Notes under the pieces: generated by a model
Told to the model about the DNA's origin: nothing
Databases searched by the model: none
Seen by the model: the letters and a program-made list of their open reading frames with translations, nothing else
Source: Geoalkalibacter ferrihydriticus DSM 17813
GTDB taxonomy: Bacteria > Desulfobacterota > Desulfuromonadia > Desulfuromonadales > Geoalkalibacteraceae
Direction of reading: 5' to 3'
Assembly: GCF_000820505.1 (NCBI RefSeq)
Contig: NZ_JWJD01000008.1
Coordinates: forward strand, 65,536-125,645
DNA: 60,110 nt
Position numbers and translations under genes: made by a program
Part shown: positions 28,707-37,960 of the stretch, in pieces
How positions within the stretch are numbered: position 1 is the first letter of the stretch
How the letters are laid out: every line of letters begins with the position of its first letter

Positions 28707-30202
28707 AAGCCATACTCCCGTGCAGCAATCAGTTGCACCCACTGCAAAGGACTTAAAGGAGCGCTGGCCAGCACCCCGAGCAGTACCACCAGCGCAGCCG
28801 TGACCAGGGGCGGCAGCAGCAAAGCCCAGGTGGTTTCGCGATGAGCGTTGCCCAAGTTTTCATGGGGCCAGGGCTGCTGCCGTACACCGAACCAGGCGGT
28901 GTACAAAATGGGAAGAAAATAGGCGGCATTGAGCAGGGTGCTCACCACCAGCAAAGCCACCACCCAGGACTGCCCCGCCTCAAGTCCGCCGAGAGCCAGA
29001 TACCATTTACTGATAAAGCCGACCATGGGCGGCACCCCGATCATGCCCAGCGCCGCCAGGGTAAAGGCCGCCAGTGTCCAGGGCATGCGCCGCCCGACTC
29101 CGGCCATCTCGCTGACCTTGTGAATGCCGAGAGTCTCGGCCAGATTTCCGGCACAGAAGAACAGGGTGATCTTCATCATGCCCTGATGCACCAGATGCAC
29201 CAGTCCTCCGATGGTCGCCAGGGGACTGGCGATGGCGACACCGAGCACGATGTAAGACACCTGGCTGACCGTCGAGAAAGCCAGTCGCCGCTTGAGATCG
29301 TCCTGAAAAAGAGCGCGCACCGAGCCGTAGACGATGGTCACTGCGGCCACCACGGCCAGGGGCATGAGTACGCCCAGTTCCAAGGCAAAGCCGATGCCGT
29401 AGACATCGTAGACCACCCGCGCGATGCCAAAGGCGCCGGCCTTGACCACCGCCACCGCATGCAGCAAAGCGCTGACCGGCGCGGGCGCCACCATGGCGGT
29501 GGGCAACCAGGAATGCAGGGGCACCAGAGCGCTCTTGACCCCCAGGGCGATGATCAGCAACAGGAAAAGAAACTGCAAGGTCGGGTGCAGCGCGGCATCA
29601 AGCCCGCCGAGAACCCCGGTCAAAGCGAAATCCAAAGGCCCCGCCAAAACCCGCAGCCAGGCAGTCGCCACCAACAGCAGAACACCGCCGCTGAGAGTAT
29701 AGGCCAGATAAATGCGTCCGGCGCGTAGCGCTTCCGGTGTGCCACGATGCACCACCAGGGGAAAGGTGGAGATGGTCAGCATTTCGTAAAAAATCACGAA
29801 AGTGATCAGATCGCCAGCCAGGGCGATGCCGGTGGTGGCGCTAACGCACAGGCTGAAAAAGCCGAAAAAACGGCTGCGGTTGGGCGAACCCTCCAAGTAG
29901 CCGACGGCATAAACGGTGGTCACAAACCAGAGAAACGCCGAAAGCACGATAAACAGCAACGACAGTGCGTCGGCGTGCAGCACCAGATCCATCCCCGGCA
30001 GCAACGGCAGGCGAAACGCATAGCTGTGCCCCGTATAAACGCCGAGAAAAAGGACCCCCACCAGGCTCAGTTTGACGAAAGCACCGGAGAGATTGAGGAT
30101 GGTGCGCAGCCGGTGGCGCTCTTCGGGCAGGCCAAAAATGATCAGTCCCGGAATCAGGGAGCTCGCCAGGATGGCGAGCAGCAACAGGGCGTCGAGATTC
30201 AC
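28703..30202 (-). CDS. Mrp-type antiporter large subunit (NuoL/MrpD-like), second copy
   Basis: 499 aa of transmembrane helices with the antiporter core: FVIFYEMLTISTFPLV (conserved Glu), ALVPLHSWLPTAMVAPAPVS and AVAVVKAGAFGIARVVY. Start chosen at GTG 30202, which overlaps the mrpD stop (GTGA); an upstream in-frame stretch of 94 codons is the out-of-frame tail of mrpD. It lacks the long C-terminal extension of MrpA, whose C-terminal part is encoded separately upstream. Confidence 0.9.
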   Translation of the reverse strand: MNLDALLLLAILASSLIPGLIIFGLPEERHRLRTILNLSGAFVKLSLVGVLFLGVYTGHSYAFRLPLLPGMDLVLHADALSLLFIVLSAFLWFVTTVYAVGYLEGSPNRSRFFGFFSLCVSATTGIALAGDLITFVIFYEMLTISTFPLVVHRGTPEALRAGRIYLAYTLSGGVLLLVATAWLRVLAGPLDFALTGVLGGLDAALHPTLQFLFLLLIIALGVKSALVPLHSWLPTAMVAPAPVSALLHAVAVVKAGAFGIARVVYDVYGIGFALELGVLMPLAVVAAVTIVYGSVRALFQDDLKRRLAFSTVSQVSYIVLGVAIASPLATIGGLVHLVHQGMMKITLFFCAGNLAETLGIHKVSEMAGVGRRMPWTLAAFTLAALGMIGVPPMVGFISKWYLALGGLEAGQSWVVALLVVSTLLNAAYFLPILYTAWFGVRQQPWPHENLGNAHRETTWALLLPPLVTAALVVLLGVLASAPLSPLQWVQLIAAREYGL

Positions 30203-31683
30203 GGCCGCACCTCCAACAGCACCGGGCCCGCCGTCGGCGCATCGATCAGGGCCAGATGCACCGGCATGAACGCCACCAGGCCCAGCAGCAGTGCAACCAG
30301 GGCCAGGGCCAGGGGCGGCCAGCGCAGAGTCCAGGCCAGAGTCGGATAGAAGGTGCGCTGCACATCCAGAAAGGCCCAGCTCAGTACGCGCAGGACATAG
30401 GCACCGGCCAACAGGCTGCCCAGCGCCATGACCACCAGATACCACCATTGGCCGCTGACGATGGCGGCATTGAGCAGCATCCATTTGGCCATGAAGCCGC
30501 CGCTTGGCGGCAAGCCGATGATGGTGACCGCCGCCAGGGCAAATACCACCACCTGGACCCCGAGGGGCCCACCGGCGCCGGCCAGATAGGCGATACGGTC
30601 ATGGCCGGCGGTATGGTAGATGGTACCCGCGACCAGAAACATGGCCGCCTTGCCGCAGGCATGAGCGAGCACGAAGAACACCACTCCGGCCCAGGCCGTC
30701 GCCGTCGCCTCCCCTTGAGCAAGGGGGAAGACCAGAAACAGGTAGCCCAACTGCGCCACGGTGGAATAAGCCACCAACAGCTTAAGCCGCTCTTGGCGCA
30801 GGGCCATGAGTGACCCCCAGAGAATCGCCGCCGCGCCCAATCCGCCGAGCAGCTGGCCCATGGCCGGGGTCACCACCGCCGGGAAAACCTCGAACCACAA
30901 GCGCAGCAAAATGAGATAAGAGGTCTTGACCACCAGCGCGGAGAGCAGGGCACTGACCGGCGCCGGTGCCATGGAATGGGCCGGCGGCAGCCAGAAATGC
31001 AGGGGAAAGAGGGCCGTTTTGAGCAGCAGTCCGCTCACCATCAGCGCCAGGGCGGCGCGCCCCAGGCCATCGTCGCTGACCACCTGGCCGAGCAGCGCCA
31101 GGTCAACGGTGCCATAGGCGCCATAGAGCAGCGCCACTCCCAGCAGGTAGGCCAGGGAACCGACCAGACCACTGAGCAGATAGCGCATGGCCGCGCTCAG
31201 GGCGGCGATACCGCCACCCATGGCGGTGAGCGCGACGGACGCCAAGGTCACCATTTCCAGAGTCACATAGAGATTGAAAAGATCCCCGGAAACCGCCAGG
31301 GCATTACAGGCCCCCCACAAAAACATCCACAGGGGCCAGAAATATCTGCGTTTTTGCGGCTCATGCACACCTCCGGCGAAATAACCCAGGGCATAGAGGC
31401 TGACCACCAGTCCCACCAGCGCGGTCGCCACCAGCAGCATGAGGGATAGACCGTCGGTGCGCAACGCGATGCCCAGCGGCGGCTCCCAACCACCCACGAC
31501 ATGGGACTGGGAGCCCAGGGTATGCACCTGCAGCACCACGGCCGCCACCATCAGGGGCACCACCAACGCCGCAGCCAGGCCCACGCGGGCCGCCTGGCGC
31601 GGCAGCAGGAACGCAGCTGTGGCCGCAAACATAGGGGTCACAATCGCCCAGGCGCTCCAGGGCTCGCCGAGCAACAGGCTCAT
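30199..31683 (-). CDS. mrpD: Mrp antiporter subunit D
   Basis: 494 aa, proton-conducting transporter family. Conserved elements: FNLYVTLEMVTLASVALTA with the Glu of helix 5, ALFPLHFWLPPAHSMAPAP, and LVVKTSYLILLRLWF with the Lys of helix 7. It lies directly after mrpC, as in canonical mrp operons, so the D assignment is positional as well as by sequence. ATG 31683 overlaps the mrpC stop. Confidence 0.92.
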   Translation of the reverse strand: MSLLLGEPWSAWAIVTPMFAATAAFLLPRQAARVGLAAALVVPLMVAAVVLQVHTLGSQSHVVGGWEPPLGIALRTDGLSLMLLVATALVGLVVSLYALGYFAGGVHEPQKRRYFWPLWMFLWGACNALAVSGDLFNLYVTLEMVTLASVALTAMGGGIAALSAAMRYLLSGLVGSLAYLLGVALLYGAYGTVDLALLGQVVSDDGLGRAALALMVSGLLLKTALFPLHFWLPPAHSMAPAPVSALLSALVVKTSYLILLRLWFEVFPAVVTPAMGQLLGGLGAAAILWGSLMALRQERLKLLVAYSTVAQLGYLFLVFPLAQGEATATAWAGVVFFVLAHACGKAAMFLVAGTIYHTAGHDRIAYLAGAGGPLGVQVVVFALAAVTIIGLPPSGGFMAKWMLLNAAIVSGQWWYLVVMALGSLLAGAYVLRVLSWAFLDVQRTFYPTLAWTLRWPPLALALVALLLGLVAFMPVHLALIDAPTAGPVLLEVRP

Positions 31684-31994
31684 GCCCCCTCCTCGCCCTT
31701 GCGCGGCAAGCGCGAGCGGCCGCTGAGCTGTTCAATTCTCACCGCCAGTGCCACCGCCAGAGCGGTAAAACAGACCGCCACCACGATGCCCGTCAGCACC
31801 ATGGCATGGGGAACCGGATCGGCCCCCTCGCCGGGAACCCGTGCCGCCAGGGCGATAAATACCATGAACACCCCGCTGCCCATGACATTGGCGGCAAGAA
31901 TCTTGCGCAGCAGATGCACGCGCACAAAAATCGCATTAAGCCCCAGGCAAAACAGGACCAGACCGCCTGCGGCATACAGGAGCGAGACGCTCAT
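31680..31994 (-). CDS. mrpC: Mrp antiporter subunit C (NuoK-like)
   Basis: 104 aa with three helices and the NuoK-like segment NAIFVRVHLLRKILAANVMGS. The family subunit is about 100-115 aa. It starts 4 bp before the end of the preceding fusion subunit. It probably forms the lateral channel next to MrpD. Confidence 0.93.
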   Translation of the reverse strand: MSVSLLYAAGGLVLFCLGLNAIFVRVHLLRKILAANVMGSGVFMVFIALAARVPGEGADPVPHAMVLTGIVVAVCFTALAVALAVRIEQLSGRSRLPRKGEEGA

Positions 31995-32980
31995 GCCGCC
32001 CCCCCTGAGGAGGTATCTTCCGGGGTCGGTGGATAGTCCGCGCCGACCTCCGGCGGACGGCCACCGATCACCGCCACGGCAAGGACCGCGGCGATGGATC
32101 CGCTCAGCAGAGTTTCAACCGTCAGGATGAAGAACTTGGCCCAGCCCCGCGGATATTCCAGCAGCAGTCCGCCCAGCAGCAGCGGCGCCGCGGCGATCCC
32201 CAGAAACACCACAAAACCCATCGTCAACACCAGGCGCAGCGGCAGGCCGCTCCAGCGCCGCGGCAAAACAAATCCGGCCAGCAACCCCAGCACCACAGCC
32301 GCAGCCAGCAAGGCACCGGCCTGAAAAGCGCCCCCAGGTGCTTGACTGCCAAGCCACAGCAGATAACCACCGGCGATCACCAGCAACGGTAAGAGAATGC
32401 GCGCCAAGCCAAGCAAAACCGGGGAGTCCGGCTCCGCCGGAGCGAAAACCGGCGCTTCACTCAGACACCAGATGCCGAGCACCGCCAAGGCCAACACCGC
32501 CACCTCGAGTAAGGTGTCAAAGCCGCGAAAATTGAGCAACACCGCCGTCACCGGGTGTGCCACCCCGCTTTGCACCATCTCCTGAGCGACCCGGGGAGCA
32601 AGCCCCGAAGCCGACGCCGGCAGCAGGGCTAAGGCCCGCACCAGAATAAAGGCAACAACGAACGCCGCGAGCCCGATCAAAGTTTTTGCCGAAAGACGCT
32701 GTCCGATGGTCGGCGCATGGCGCCGCATCCCCAGGGTCTCGGGCCCAAGACGACGCAGGGCGACCAACAGCAGGGCACCGGTAATGCCGGCGCCGATGGC
32801 CGCCTCGGCCAGGGCGACATCCGGGGCGCCGAGCCGCGCCCAGGCCAGGGCCAGCAACAGACCAAAGGCGATGAACAAAACCACCGCCTTGAACAGATCG
32901 GCGCTGGCCAGAAGCCGCCAAGCCAGCCACACCAGGGTAGCCAGCAGCACCACATCAAACAGCATGCCGAGCCCGCTCAT
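31991..32980 (-). CDS. MrpA C-terminal (MbhD-like) / MrpB fusion subunit
   Basis: 329 aa. The N-terminal ~90 residues (VVLFIAFGLLLALAWARLG, APDVALAEAAIGAGITGAL) match the DUF4040/MbhD segment found at the C-terminus of MrpA. The rest matches the MnhB domain (VAVLALAVLGIW, then APGGAFQAGALLAAA). So the MrpA tail is detached from its antiporter module and fused ahead of MrpB, as in Mbh-type (group 2) clusters. The start has GGAG six bases upstream. The 4-bp overlaps on both sides indicate coupled translation. Confidence 0.88.
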   Translation of the reverse strand: MSGLGMLFDVVLLATLVWLAWRLLASADLFKAVVLFIAFGLLLALAWARLGAPDVALAEAAIGAGITGALLLVALRRLGPETLGMRRHAPTIGQRLSAKTLIGLAAFVVAFILVRALALLPASASGLAPRVAQEMVQSGVAHPVTAVLLNFRGFDTLLEVAVLALAVLGIWCLSEAPVFAPAEPDSPVLLGLARILLPLLVIAGGYLLWLGSQAPGGAFQAGALLAAAVVLGLLAGFVLPRRWSGLPLRLVLTMGFVVFLGIAAAPLLLGGLLLEYPRGWAKFFILTVETLLSGSIAAVLAVAVIGGRPPEVGADYPPTPEDTSSGGAA

Positions 32981-33279
32981 GAACGGCTCCAGGGGCGCTG
33001 ACCATCGGCCAGGGCCTTGCGTGCAATCAGATGGGCAACCGTCGCCCCCGCCAACAGTACCAGCAACCAGGTCAAAAACAGGCTCGCCGCCGCCTGCCAG
33101 GAGCGCGCCTGCACCATGAGCCCGAGCACAATCAGACCCAGGCCGAGATTATCGGCCTTGGTCAAGGCATGCAGGCGGCAGAAGACATCAGGAAAACGCA
33201 ACAGCCCGAGAGTTCCGGCCAGAAAAAAGGGCACCGCCGTCAGCAACAGCACGGCGCCCAGCAATTCCCTAACCTCCAT
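32977..33279 (-). CDS. mrpG: Mrp antiporter subunit G
   Basis: 100 aa, three helices, with the family signature GTLGLLRFPDVFCRLHALTKADNLG. ATG 33279 was chosen because it overlaps the mrpF stop, as at all other junctions in this operon; the longer frame adds a lysine/arginine-rich stretch encoded by the end of mrpF. Confidence 0.93.
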   Translation of the reverse strand: MEVRELLGAVLLLTAVPFFLAGTLGLLRFPDVFCRLHALTKADNLGLGLIVLGLMVQARSWQAAASLFLTWLLVLLAGATVAHLIARKALADGQRPWSRS

Positions 33280-33553
33280 GCGTTTCTCCCTCTTTCGCTT
33301 CTTGGGGCCAGGCACAGCGCACGAAGGTTACTGCCGCTATGGCGGCCAGCAAAGCAAAAATCAGCGCCCCGTCCCACAGGGCCGAGAGCCCCGTCGCCTG
33401 CCCCAGCAGCAACAGGATAGCCACTCCTGTGGTGCCGAAGAGCTGCGCGGCAAGCATGCGGTCGGCAGCCGTCGGCCCGCGCAGCACCCGCACCAGTCCG
33501 GCGACGATGGTCAACAGCAACAACAGAGCCAGGCCCAGACAAAGTTCAGCCAT
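33269..33553 (-). CDS. mrpF: Mrp antiporter subunit F
   Basis: 94 aa, three helices, with VRVLRGPTAADRMLAAQLFGT, the MnhF/MrpF signature. ATG 33553 overlaps the mrpE stop. Accessory subunit of the antiporter. Confidence 0.92.
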   Translation of the reverse strand: MAELCLGLALLLLLTIVAGLVRVLRGPTAADRMLAAQLFGTTGVAILLLLGQATGLSALWDGALIFALLAAIAAVTFVRCAWPQEAKEGETHGG

Positions 33554-34073
33554 CTCTACCTCCAAGACGCAGCCCGAACAGGGCCGCCACATATGACTCA
33601 AGACGCTGCAAATCCCTGGACAGCGGCAGAGTACCATCAAGACCGTGTACCACCAACTGATCACCGCGCAGATCGGCGCTCAGAGTTCCGGGAAGCAGAC
33701 TAACGGTATTAAGCAGAAAAATGCGCGCCGTACCCGGCGGCAGCAGCAGAGGATATACGAACAACAGCGGTTCCAGGGGCAGACTTGGCGAAAAGGCGCG
33801 GCGTGTCACGTCGATTCCGCCACGCACGGATTGCAGACAGAAAAACGGGACAAAACGCAGAACTCCCCCGAGGCTCAGCCCCCAGGCGCAAGGCTGGCGC
33901 AACGCCAGAGACACCCCCGCGGCGAGCAGGATCACCCCTGCTCCGATCACCCAGGCGTCAGCCGCTCCATCCGTCAACACCCACCACAGCAGGGCAAAAA
34001 CGGCAAGCCGTCCGAGCAGCGCGCGCGGCCATCCGCCGGCCGGATTTTTTGGTTCCCGTTTTTTTTTCCTCAC
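33546..34073 (-). CDS. mrpE: Mrp antiporter subunit E, started from a repeat
   Basis: 175 aa. Two or three N-terminal helices (LAVFALLWWVLTDG, WVIGAGVILLAAGVSLAL) precede the MnhE domain, with FLLNTVSLLPGTLSADL as the signature. The only usable start is GTG 34073, because the frame contains no ATG and a TGA lies six codons upstream. That GTG is the first triplet of the last GTGAGGAA unit in a ten-copy array. The neighbouring units supply AGGA as ribosome-binding site. Codons 2-5 contain a run of nine A. It is the first gene of the Mrp operon. Confidence 0.9.
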   Translation of the reverse strand: MRKKKREPKNPAGGWPRALLGRLAVFALLWWVLTDGAADAWVIGAGVILLAAGVSLALRQPCAWGLSLGGVLRFVPFFCLQSVRGGIDVTRRAFSPSLPLEPLLFVYPLLLPPGTARIFLLNTVSLLPGTLSADLRGDQLVVHGLDGTLPLSRDLQRLESYVAALFGLRLGGRDG

Positions 34074-34145
34074 TTCCTCACTTCCTCACTTCCTCACTTC
34101 CTCACTTCCTCACTTCCTCACTTCCTCACTTCCTCACTTCCTCAC
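34066..34145. repeat. octanucleotide tandem repeat, 10 x TTCCTCAC
   Basis: Ten perfect copies, without interruption. On the coding strand of mrpE each unit reads GTGAGGAA, that is a potential GTG start plus an AGGA Shine-Dalgarno core. The last unit contains the mrpE start codon. Confidence 0.97.
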
Positions 34146-34197
34146 TTCCTCAGTTCCTCAGTTCCTCAGTTGTCAGTTGTCAGTTGTCAGTTGTCAT
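34146..34197. repeat. variant octamers and heptamers continuing the array
   Basis: Three copies of TTCCTCAG (34146-34169), then three TTGTCAG and one TTGTCAT (34170-34197). The unit changes both in sequence and length, as expected when a simple repeat array evolves from its edges. Confidence 0.95.
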
Positions 34198-34779
34198 CGG
34201 TTGCTATTTATTTAGTGCGCAAAGAGAGTATAGAGACAGGTTTGGCAGCACGCAAGGAACGCCCGCTTGCTCCGGCGGTCGTTCTGGTCGACACGAAAAC
34301 CTCTTTGCCGTCCGGCACAGAACCTGTGTCACGACTGACACACACATTCAAACCCTCCGCATACCCGTCCCCGTATGCGCGATGGGTAGCGGGGCTGCAA
34401 GAATCGCGGAAAGGTGCCGCGCCGCAGAGCACAAACGGCGCGTCTGCCCTCCCTTGCGGCACGAAATCGGCGCAGCCCCACGCCCGCTTGCGCCCTTGCC
34501 GGACCGGCACACCTGCGCAGGCGTGCCACCCCTGACACACCACCTGCTTCGTTTTGTCTCACATTGCGGAAGAATGTGTAAAAACGTCCCACTCTCAAGC
34601 CGCTCCCGCTTCACCCACCACTATCGTTCACACATGCAAGACATTGCTTTTATTGTTTTTTTTATTTTTTATTGAAAATAATCGAAATTTGGCATTCGCC
34701 CTGCATTGTGTATACGTAACAAATTGACACATCCGAGCTTGCAGCTCAGAAACACTAATCAGAAAAGGAGAGCATAATC
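34198..34779. other. 582-bp stretch without a convincing gene
   Basis: No reading frame here has a ribosome-binding site and recognisable domain. The longest minus-strand frame (34208-34543, 111 codons) is Arg/Ala/Gly-rich and overlaps frames on the other strand, so it looks like non-coding GC-rich sequence. The mrp operon promoter (minus) and the promoter of the small ribbon-helix-helix gene (plus) should both lie here. The composition changes sharply near 34620, where an AT-rich stretch begins. Confidence 0.6.
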
Positions 34780-34950
34780 ATGGGAAAGTCGGTTGAAAAC
34801 CCCAAGCGCTACATCATCTCGTGCCGGATCAGCGACCAGGAAATGGAAGCCCTGCAGGAAATCGCCAAATCTCACGGCACCAGCATTTCAACCCTGTTGC
34901 GGCGCAGCCTCAATCTGCTTGAAGAAACCCACGACCGTCCCCAGGCGTGA
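34780..34950 (+). CDS. 56-aa ribbon-helix-helix DNA-binding protein
   Basis: 56 aa, from MGKSVENPKRYIISCRISD to RRSLNLLEETHDRPQA. A short beta strand (YIISCRIS) followed by two helices (DQEMEALQEIAKSHG and SISTLLRRSLNLL) fits an Arc/CopG-like RHH domain, which dimerises to bind DNA. AAGGAG lies eight bases before the ATG, and a 19-bp-stem terminator follows at once, so it is a monocistronic gene. It could control itself or the divergent mrp operon; no toxin partner is next to it. Confidence 0.8.
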   Translation: MGKSVENPKRYIISCRISDQEMEALQEIAKSHGTSISTLLRRSLNLLEETHDRPQA

Positions 34951-34976
34951 TTCAAACAACGCCCCACCCCATAGCC

Positions 34977-35030
34977 GTCGCGGGGAAGAGGTGAGCCCCC
35001 CACTCGCCTCTTCCCCGCGACCCCTTTTTC
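34977..35030 (+). terminator. strong intrinsic terminator
   Basis: Perfect 15-bp stem (34977-34991 with 35007-35021), extendable to 19 bp with one G-T pair, with a C-rich loop and CCCTTTTT after it. It closes the ribbon-helix-helix gene. Confidence 0.9.
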
Positions 35031-35076
35031 CGCCTCCGCCCGCCTCCCGCCAGCAGCCTCCGGCAGCCCTTTTCCC

Positions 35077-35104
35077 TTGACATAATCACGGTTTTTGCTA
35101 CCTT
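35077..35104 (+). promoter_or_regulatory. sigma-70-like promoter for ileS
   Basis: TTGACA (35077-35082), 16-bp spacer, TACCTT (35099-35104), 43 bp before the ileS ATG. No T-box-like leader is visible. Confidence 0.55.
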
Positions 35105-35146
35105 GTGGGCTTCGATTTTTTCGACCTTGCCGGGAGATGACACAGC

Positions 35147-37921
35147 ATGGACTACAAAGAGAGCCTCAATCTGCCCCAGACCGATTTCCCCATGCGCGGC
35201 AACCTGCCCAAGCGCGAACCGGAAATCCTTCAGCACTGGCAGGACATCGGGCTCTATGAAAAGATCGAGGCGGCCGGCGCCGGTCGCCCGCGCTTTACAC
35301 TGCATGACGGCCCCCCTTACGCCAACGGGCACATCCACATCGGTCACGCTCTCAATAAAATTCTCAAGGACATCGTCATCAAGAGCCGCCGCATGCAGGG
35401 CTTTTACGCTCCCTACGTGCCCGGCTGGGACTGTCACGGCCTGCCCATCGAACTCAAGGTCGACCAGCAACTCGGCTCACGCAAAAAGGAGCTGAGCAAG
35501 GCCGATATCCGCCGCGAGTGCCGAACCTACGCCGACACCTGGGTCAATATTCAAGGCAAGGAATTTCAGCGCCTGGGCGTCCTGGGGGAGTGGGACAACC
35601 CATATCTGACCATGAACAGGAGCTATGAAGCCGCCACGGCTCGCGAACTGGCACGCTTTGCTGAGCGCGGCAACCTTTACAAGGGCAAAAAGCCCATTCA
35701 TTGGTGTGCCTCCTGCGTCACGGCCCTGGCCGAGGCGGAAGTCGAATATGCCGACCACAGCTCCCCGACCATCTACGTCAAGTTCCCCTACCGGGGAGAA
35801 CTGCCCGCCGGGCTGGAGAAACTGGCCGACAAGCCCCTCTCCTTCGTCATCTGGACCACCACGCCCTGGACCCTTCCCGCCAATCTCGGGGTCTGCCTCA
35901 ATCCGGATCTGCCCTATGCGGCGGTCGACATCGGCGACGAGCGTCTGGTGATAGCCGAGGGCCTGGTCGAAGCGGTTATGAAGGAAGCCGGCATCGGCGA
36001 TTTTCAGGTCAGCGCCATCCTGTCCGCAGGCGATTTCGAGGGCCGCGCCTGCCGCCACCCCTTCTACGAACGCGACAGCCTCATCATCCTCGGCGACCAC
36101 GTCACCCTGGAGGCCGGTACCGGCTGCGTACACACCGCCCCCGGCCACGGACAGGACGACTACATCATCGGTCGCAAGTACGGCCTCGACATCTACAATC
36201 CGGTTGACGACTACGGCCGCTATCGCGAAGACCTTGAATTCTTCGGCGGTCTCAAAGTGCCTGCCGCCAATGATGCGGTGATCGCCAAGCTTGAAGAAGT
36301 CGGCGCGCTGCTCAAAGCAGGCAAGGTCAGCCACAGTTACCCGCACTGCTGGCGCTGCAAAAAACCCATTCTGTTTCGCGCCACCGAGCAATGGTTCATC
36401 TCCATGGACGCCAACGACCTGCGCAGCAAGTCCCTGGAGCACATCAACGACGTCCAGTGGATTCCGCGCTGGGGCCGCGAACGCATTTTCGGCATGATCG
36501 AAAACCGTCCCGACTGGTGTGTGAGCCGCCAGCGCAGCTGGGGGGTGCCGATCACTGTGTTTTACTGCGAAAAATGTGGCGAAGCGCTGGCCGATGGTCC
36601 GACCATGCACCATGTCGCCGACCTGTTTGAGCAGCATGGCAGCGACATCTGGTTCGAGTGGGAGACCGCGCAGCTTATGCCCTCCGGCAGCCGTTGCGGC
36701 GCCTGTGGGCACGAGGGCTTCAGCAAGGAAATGGATATTCTCGATGTGTGGTTCGACTCGGGCGTGTCCTTTGCCGCCGTCGTCGAGGCACGCGACTACC
36801 TCAGCGCACCGGCTGATCTCTACCTCGAAGGCAGCGACCAGCATCGCGGCTGGTTTCACTCCTCGCTGCTATGCTCCGTCGGCACCCGCGATCAAGCCCC
36901 CTACAAGGCGGTGCTGACCCATGGCTTCGTCGTCGACGGCGCCGGCAAGAAGATGTCCAAGTCCATGGGCAACGTCATCGCCCCCGAAGAGGTGATCAAA
37001 AAATATGGCGTCGAGATCCTGCGCCTGTGGGTCGCCGCCCAGGATTACCGCGACGACATCCGCATCAGCCAGGAAATTTTGCAACGCCTCTCCGATGCCT
37101 ACCGCCGCATCCGCAACACGGCGCGCTACATCCTCGGCAACCTGCACGACTTCGACCCCACCGCCGACAGCGTCCCCGACGGCGATTTGCTGGAGATCGA
37201 CCGCTGGGCCCTATCGCGCCTTGAAGGGCTGGTCACGCGCGTGGAACGCTCGTACGACGAGTACGAGTTCCATGTGCTCTATCACGCTGTGCACAATTTC
37301 TGCTCCCTTGACATGAGCGCCTTTTATCTCGATGTGCTCAAGGACCGCCTCTACATCACTCCTCCCAAGAGCCTTGCACGGCGCAGCGCGCAGACCGCCA
37401 TGTACCGCATTCTCGACGCCCTGACCCGGCTCATCGCCCCGGTGCTGTCCTTTACCGCTGACGAAATCTGGAGAGAATTGCCCGGACGGCGTGAAGAAAG
37501 TGTGCATATGGCCGGTTTTCCGCGTTTTGAGGCCAGCCTCGTCGATGCCGATCTCGAAACGCGCTACGAGCGGTTGCTCAAGGTGCGCGCCGATGTCGCC
37601 AAAGCCCTGGAATTGGCGCGCAACGAAAAACGCATCGGCGGCTCCCTTGAGGCACGGGTGCGGATCGCGGCCCCCGCCGAATACCAGGAGCTTCTTTCCA
37701 GCTATGCACAAGCGCTGCCGACGCTGTTTATCGTCTCGCAGGTGGAATTGAGCGACCATCTCAGCGACGGCGTGGCCGGTGAAAACGTTCCGGGCCTGAG
37801 GGTCGCCATCACCCCGGCCGAAGGCGAAAAATGCGCGCGCTGCTGGAACTACGCCACCAGCGTCGGCCAGTGGGACGCCCACCCCGAAGTCTGTCACCGC
37901 TGCCAGGAAGCGCTGAGCTGA
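35147..37921 (+). CDS. ileS: isoleucyl-tRNA synthetase
   Basis: 924 aa. Class I signatures HIGH (64-67) and KMSKS (602-606) are intact, the editing domain follows the first half, and the C-terminal zinc finger CARCWNY...CHRCQE is present, as in bacterial-type IleS. It charges tRNA-Ile in the cytoplasm. GGGAG precedes the ATG. lspA follows after 39 bp, the common ileS-lspA arrangement. Confidence 0.98.
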   Translation: MDYKESLNLPQTDFPMRGNLPKREPEILQHWQDIGLYEKIEAAGAGRPRFTLHDGPPYANGHIHIGHALNKILKDIVIKSRRMQGFYAPYVPGWDCHGLPIELKVDQQLGSRKKELSKADIRRECRTYADTWVNIQGKEFQRLGVLGEWDNPYLTMNRSYEAATARELARFAERGNLYKGKKPIHWCASCVTALAEAEVEYADHSSPTIYVKFPYRGELPAGLEKLADKPLSFVIWTTTPWTLPANLGVCLNPDLPYAAVDIGDERLVIAEGLVEAVMKEAGIGDFQVSAILSAGDFEGRACRHPFYERDSLIILGDHVTLEAGTGCVHTAPGHGQDDYIIGRKYGLDIYNPVDDYGRYREDLEFFGGLKVPAANDAVIAKLEEVGALLKAGKVSHSYPHCWRCKKPILFRATEQWFISMDANDLRSKSLEHINDVQWIPRWGRERIFGMIENRPDWCVSRQRSWGVPITVFYCEKCGEALADGPTMHHVADLFEQHGSDIWFEWETAQLMPSGSRCGACGHEGFSKEMDILDVWFDSGVSFAAVVEARDYLSAPADLYLEGSDQHRGWFHSSLLCSVGTRDQAPYKAVLTHGFVVDGAGKKMSKSMGNVIAPEEVIKKYGVEILRLWVAAQDYRDDIRISQEILQRLSDAYRRIRNTARYILGNLHDFDPTADSVPDGDLLEIDRWALSRLEGLVTRVERSYDEYEFHVLYHAVHNFCSLDMSAFYLDVLKDRLYITPPKSLARRSAQTAMYRILDALTRLIAPVLSFTADEIWRELPGRREESVHMAGFPRFEASLVDADLETRYERLLKVRADVAKALELARNEKRIGGSLEARVRIAAPAEYQELLSSYAQALPTLFIVSQVELSDHLSDGVAGENVPGLRVAITPAEGEKCARCWNYATSVGQWDAHPEVCHRCQEALS

Positions 37922-37960
37922 AGCGCAAACCGACCGCCTCCTGAGAAACGAGATTTTTTC

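Noticed and set aside
34066-34197. CRISPR array
   Set aside because: The units are 7-8 nt, contiguous and without spacers; there are no cas genes.
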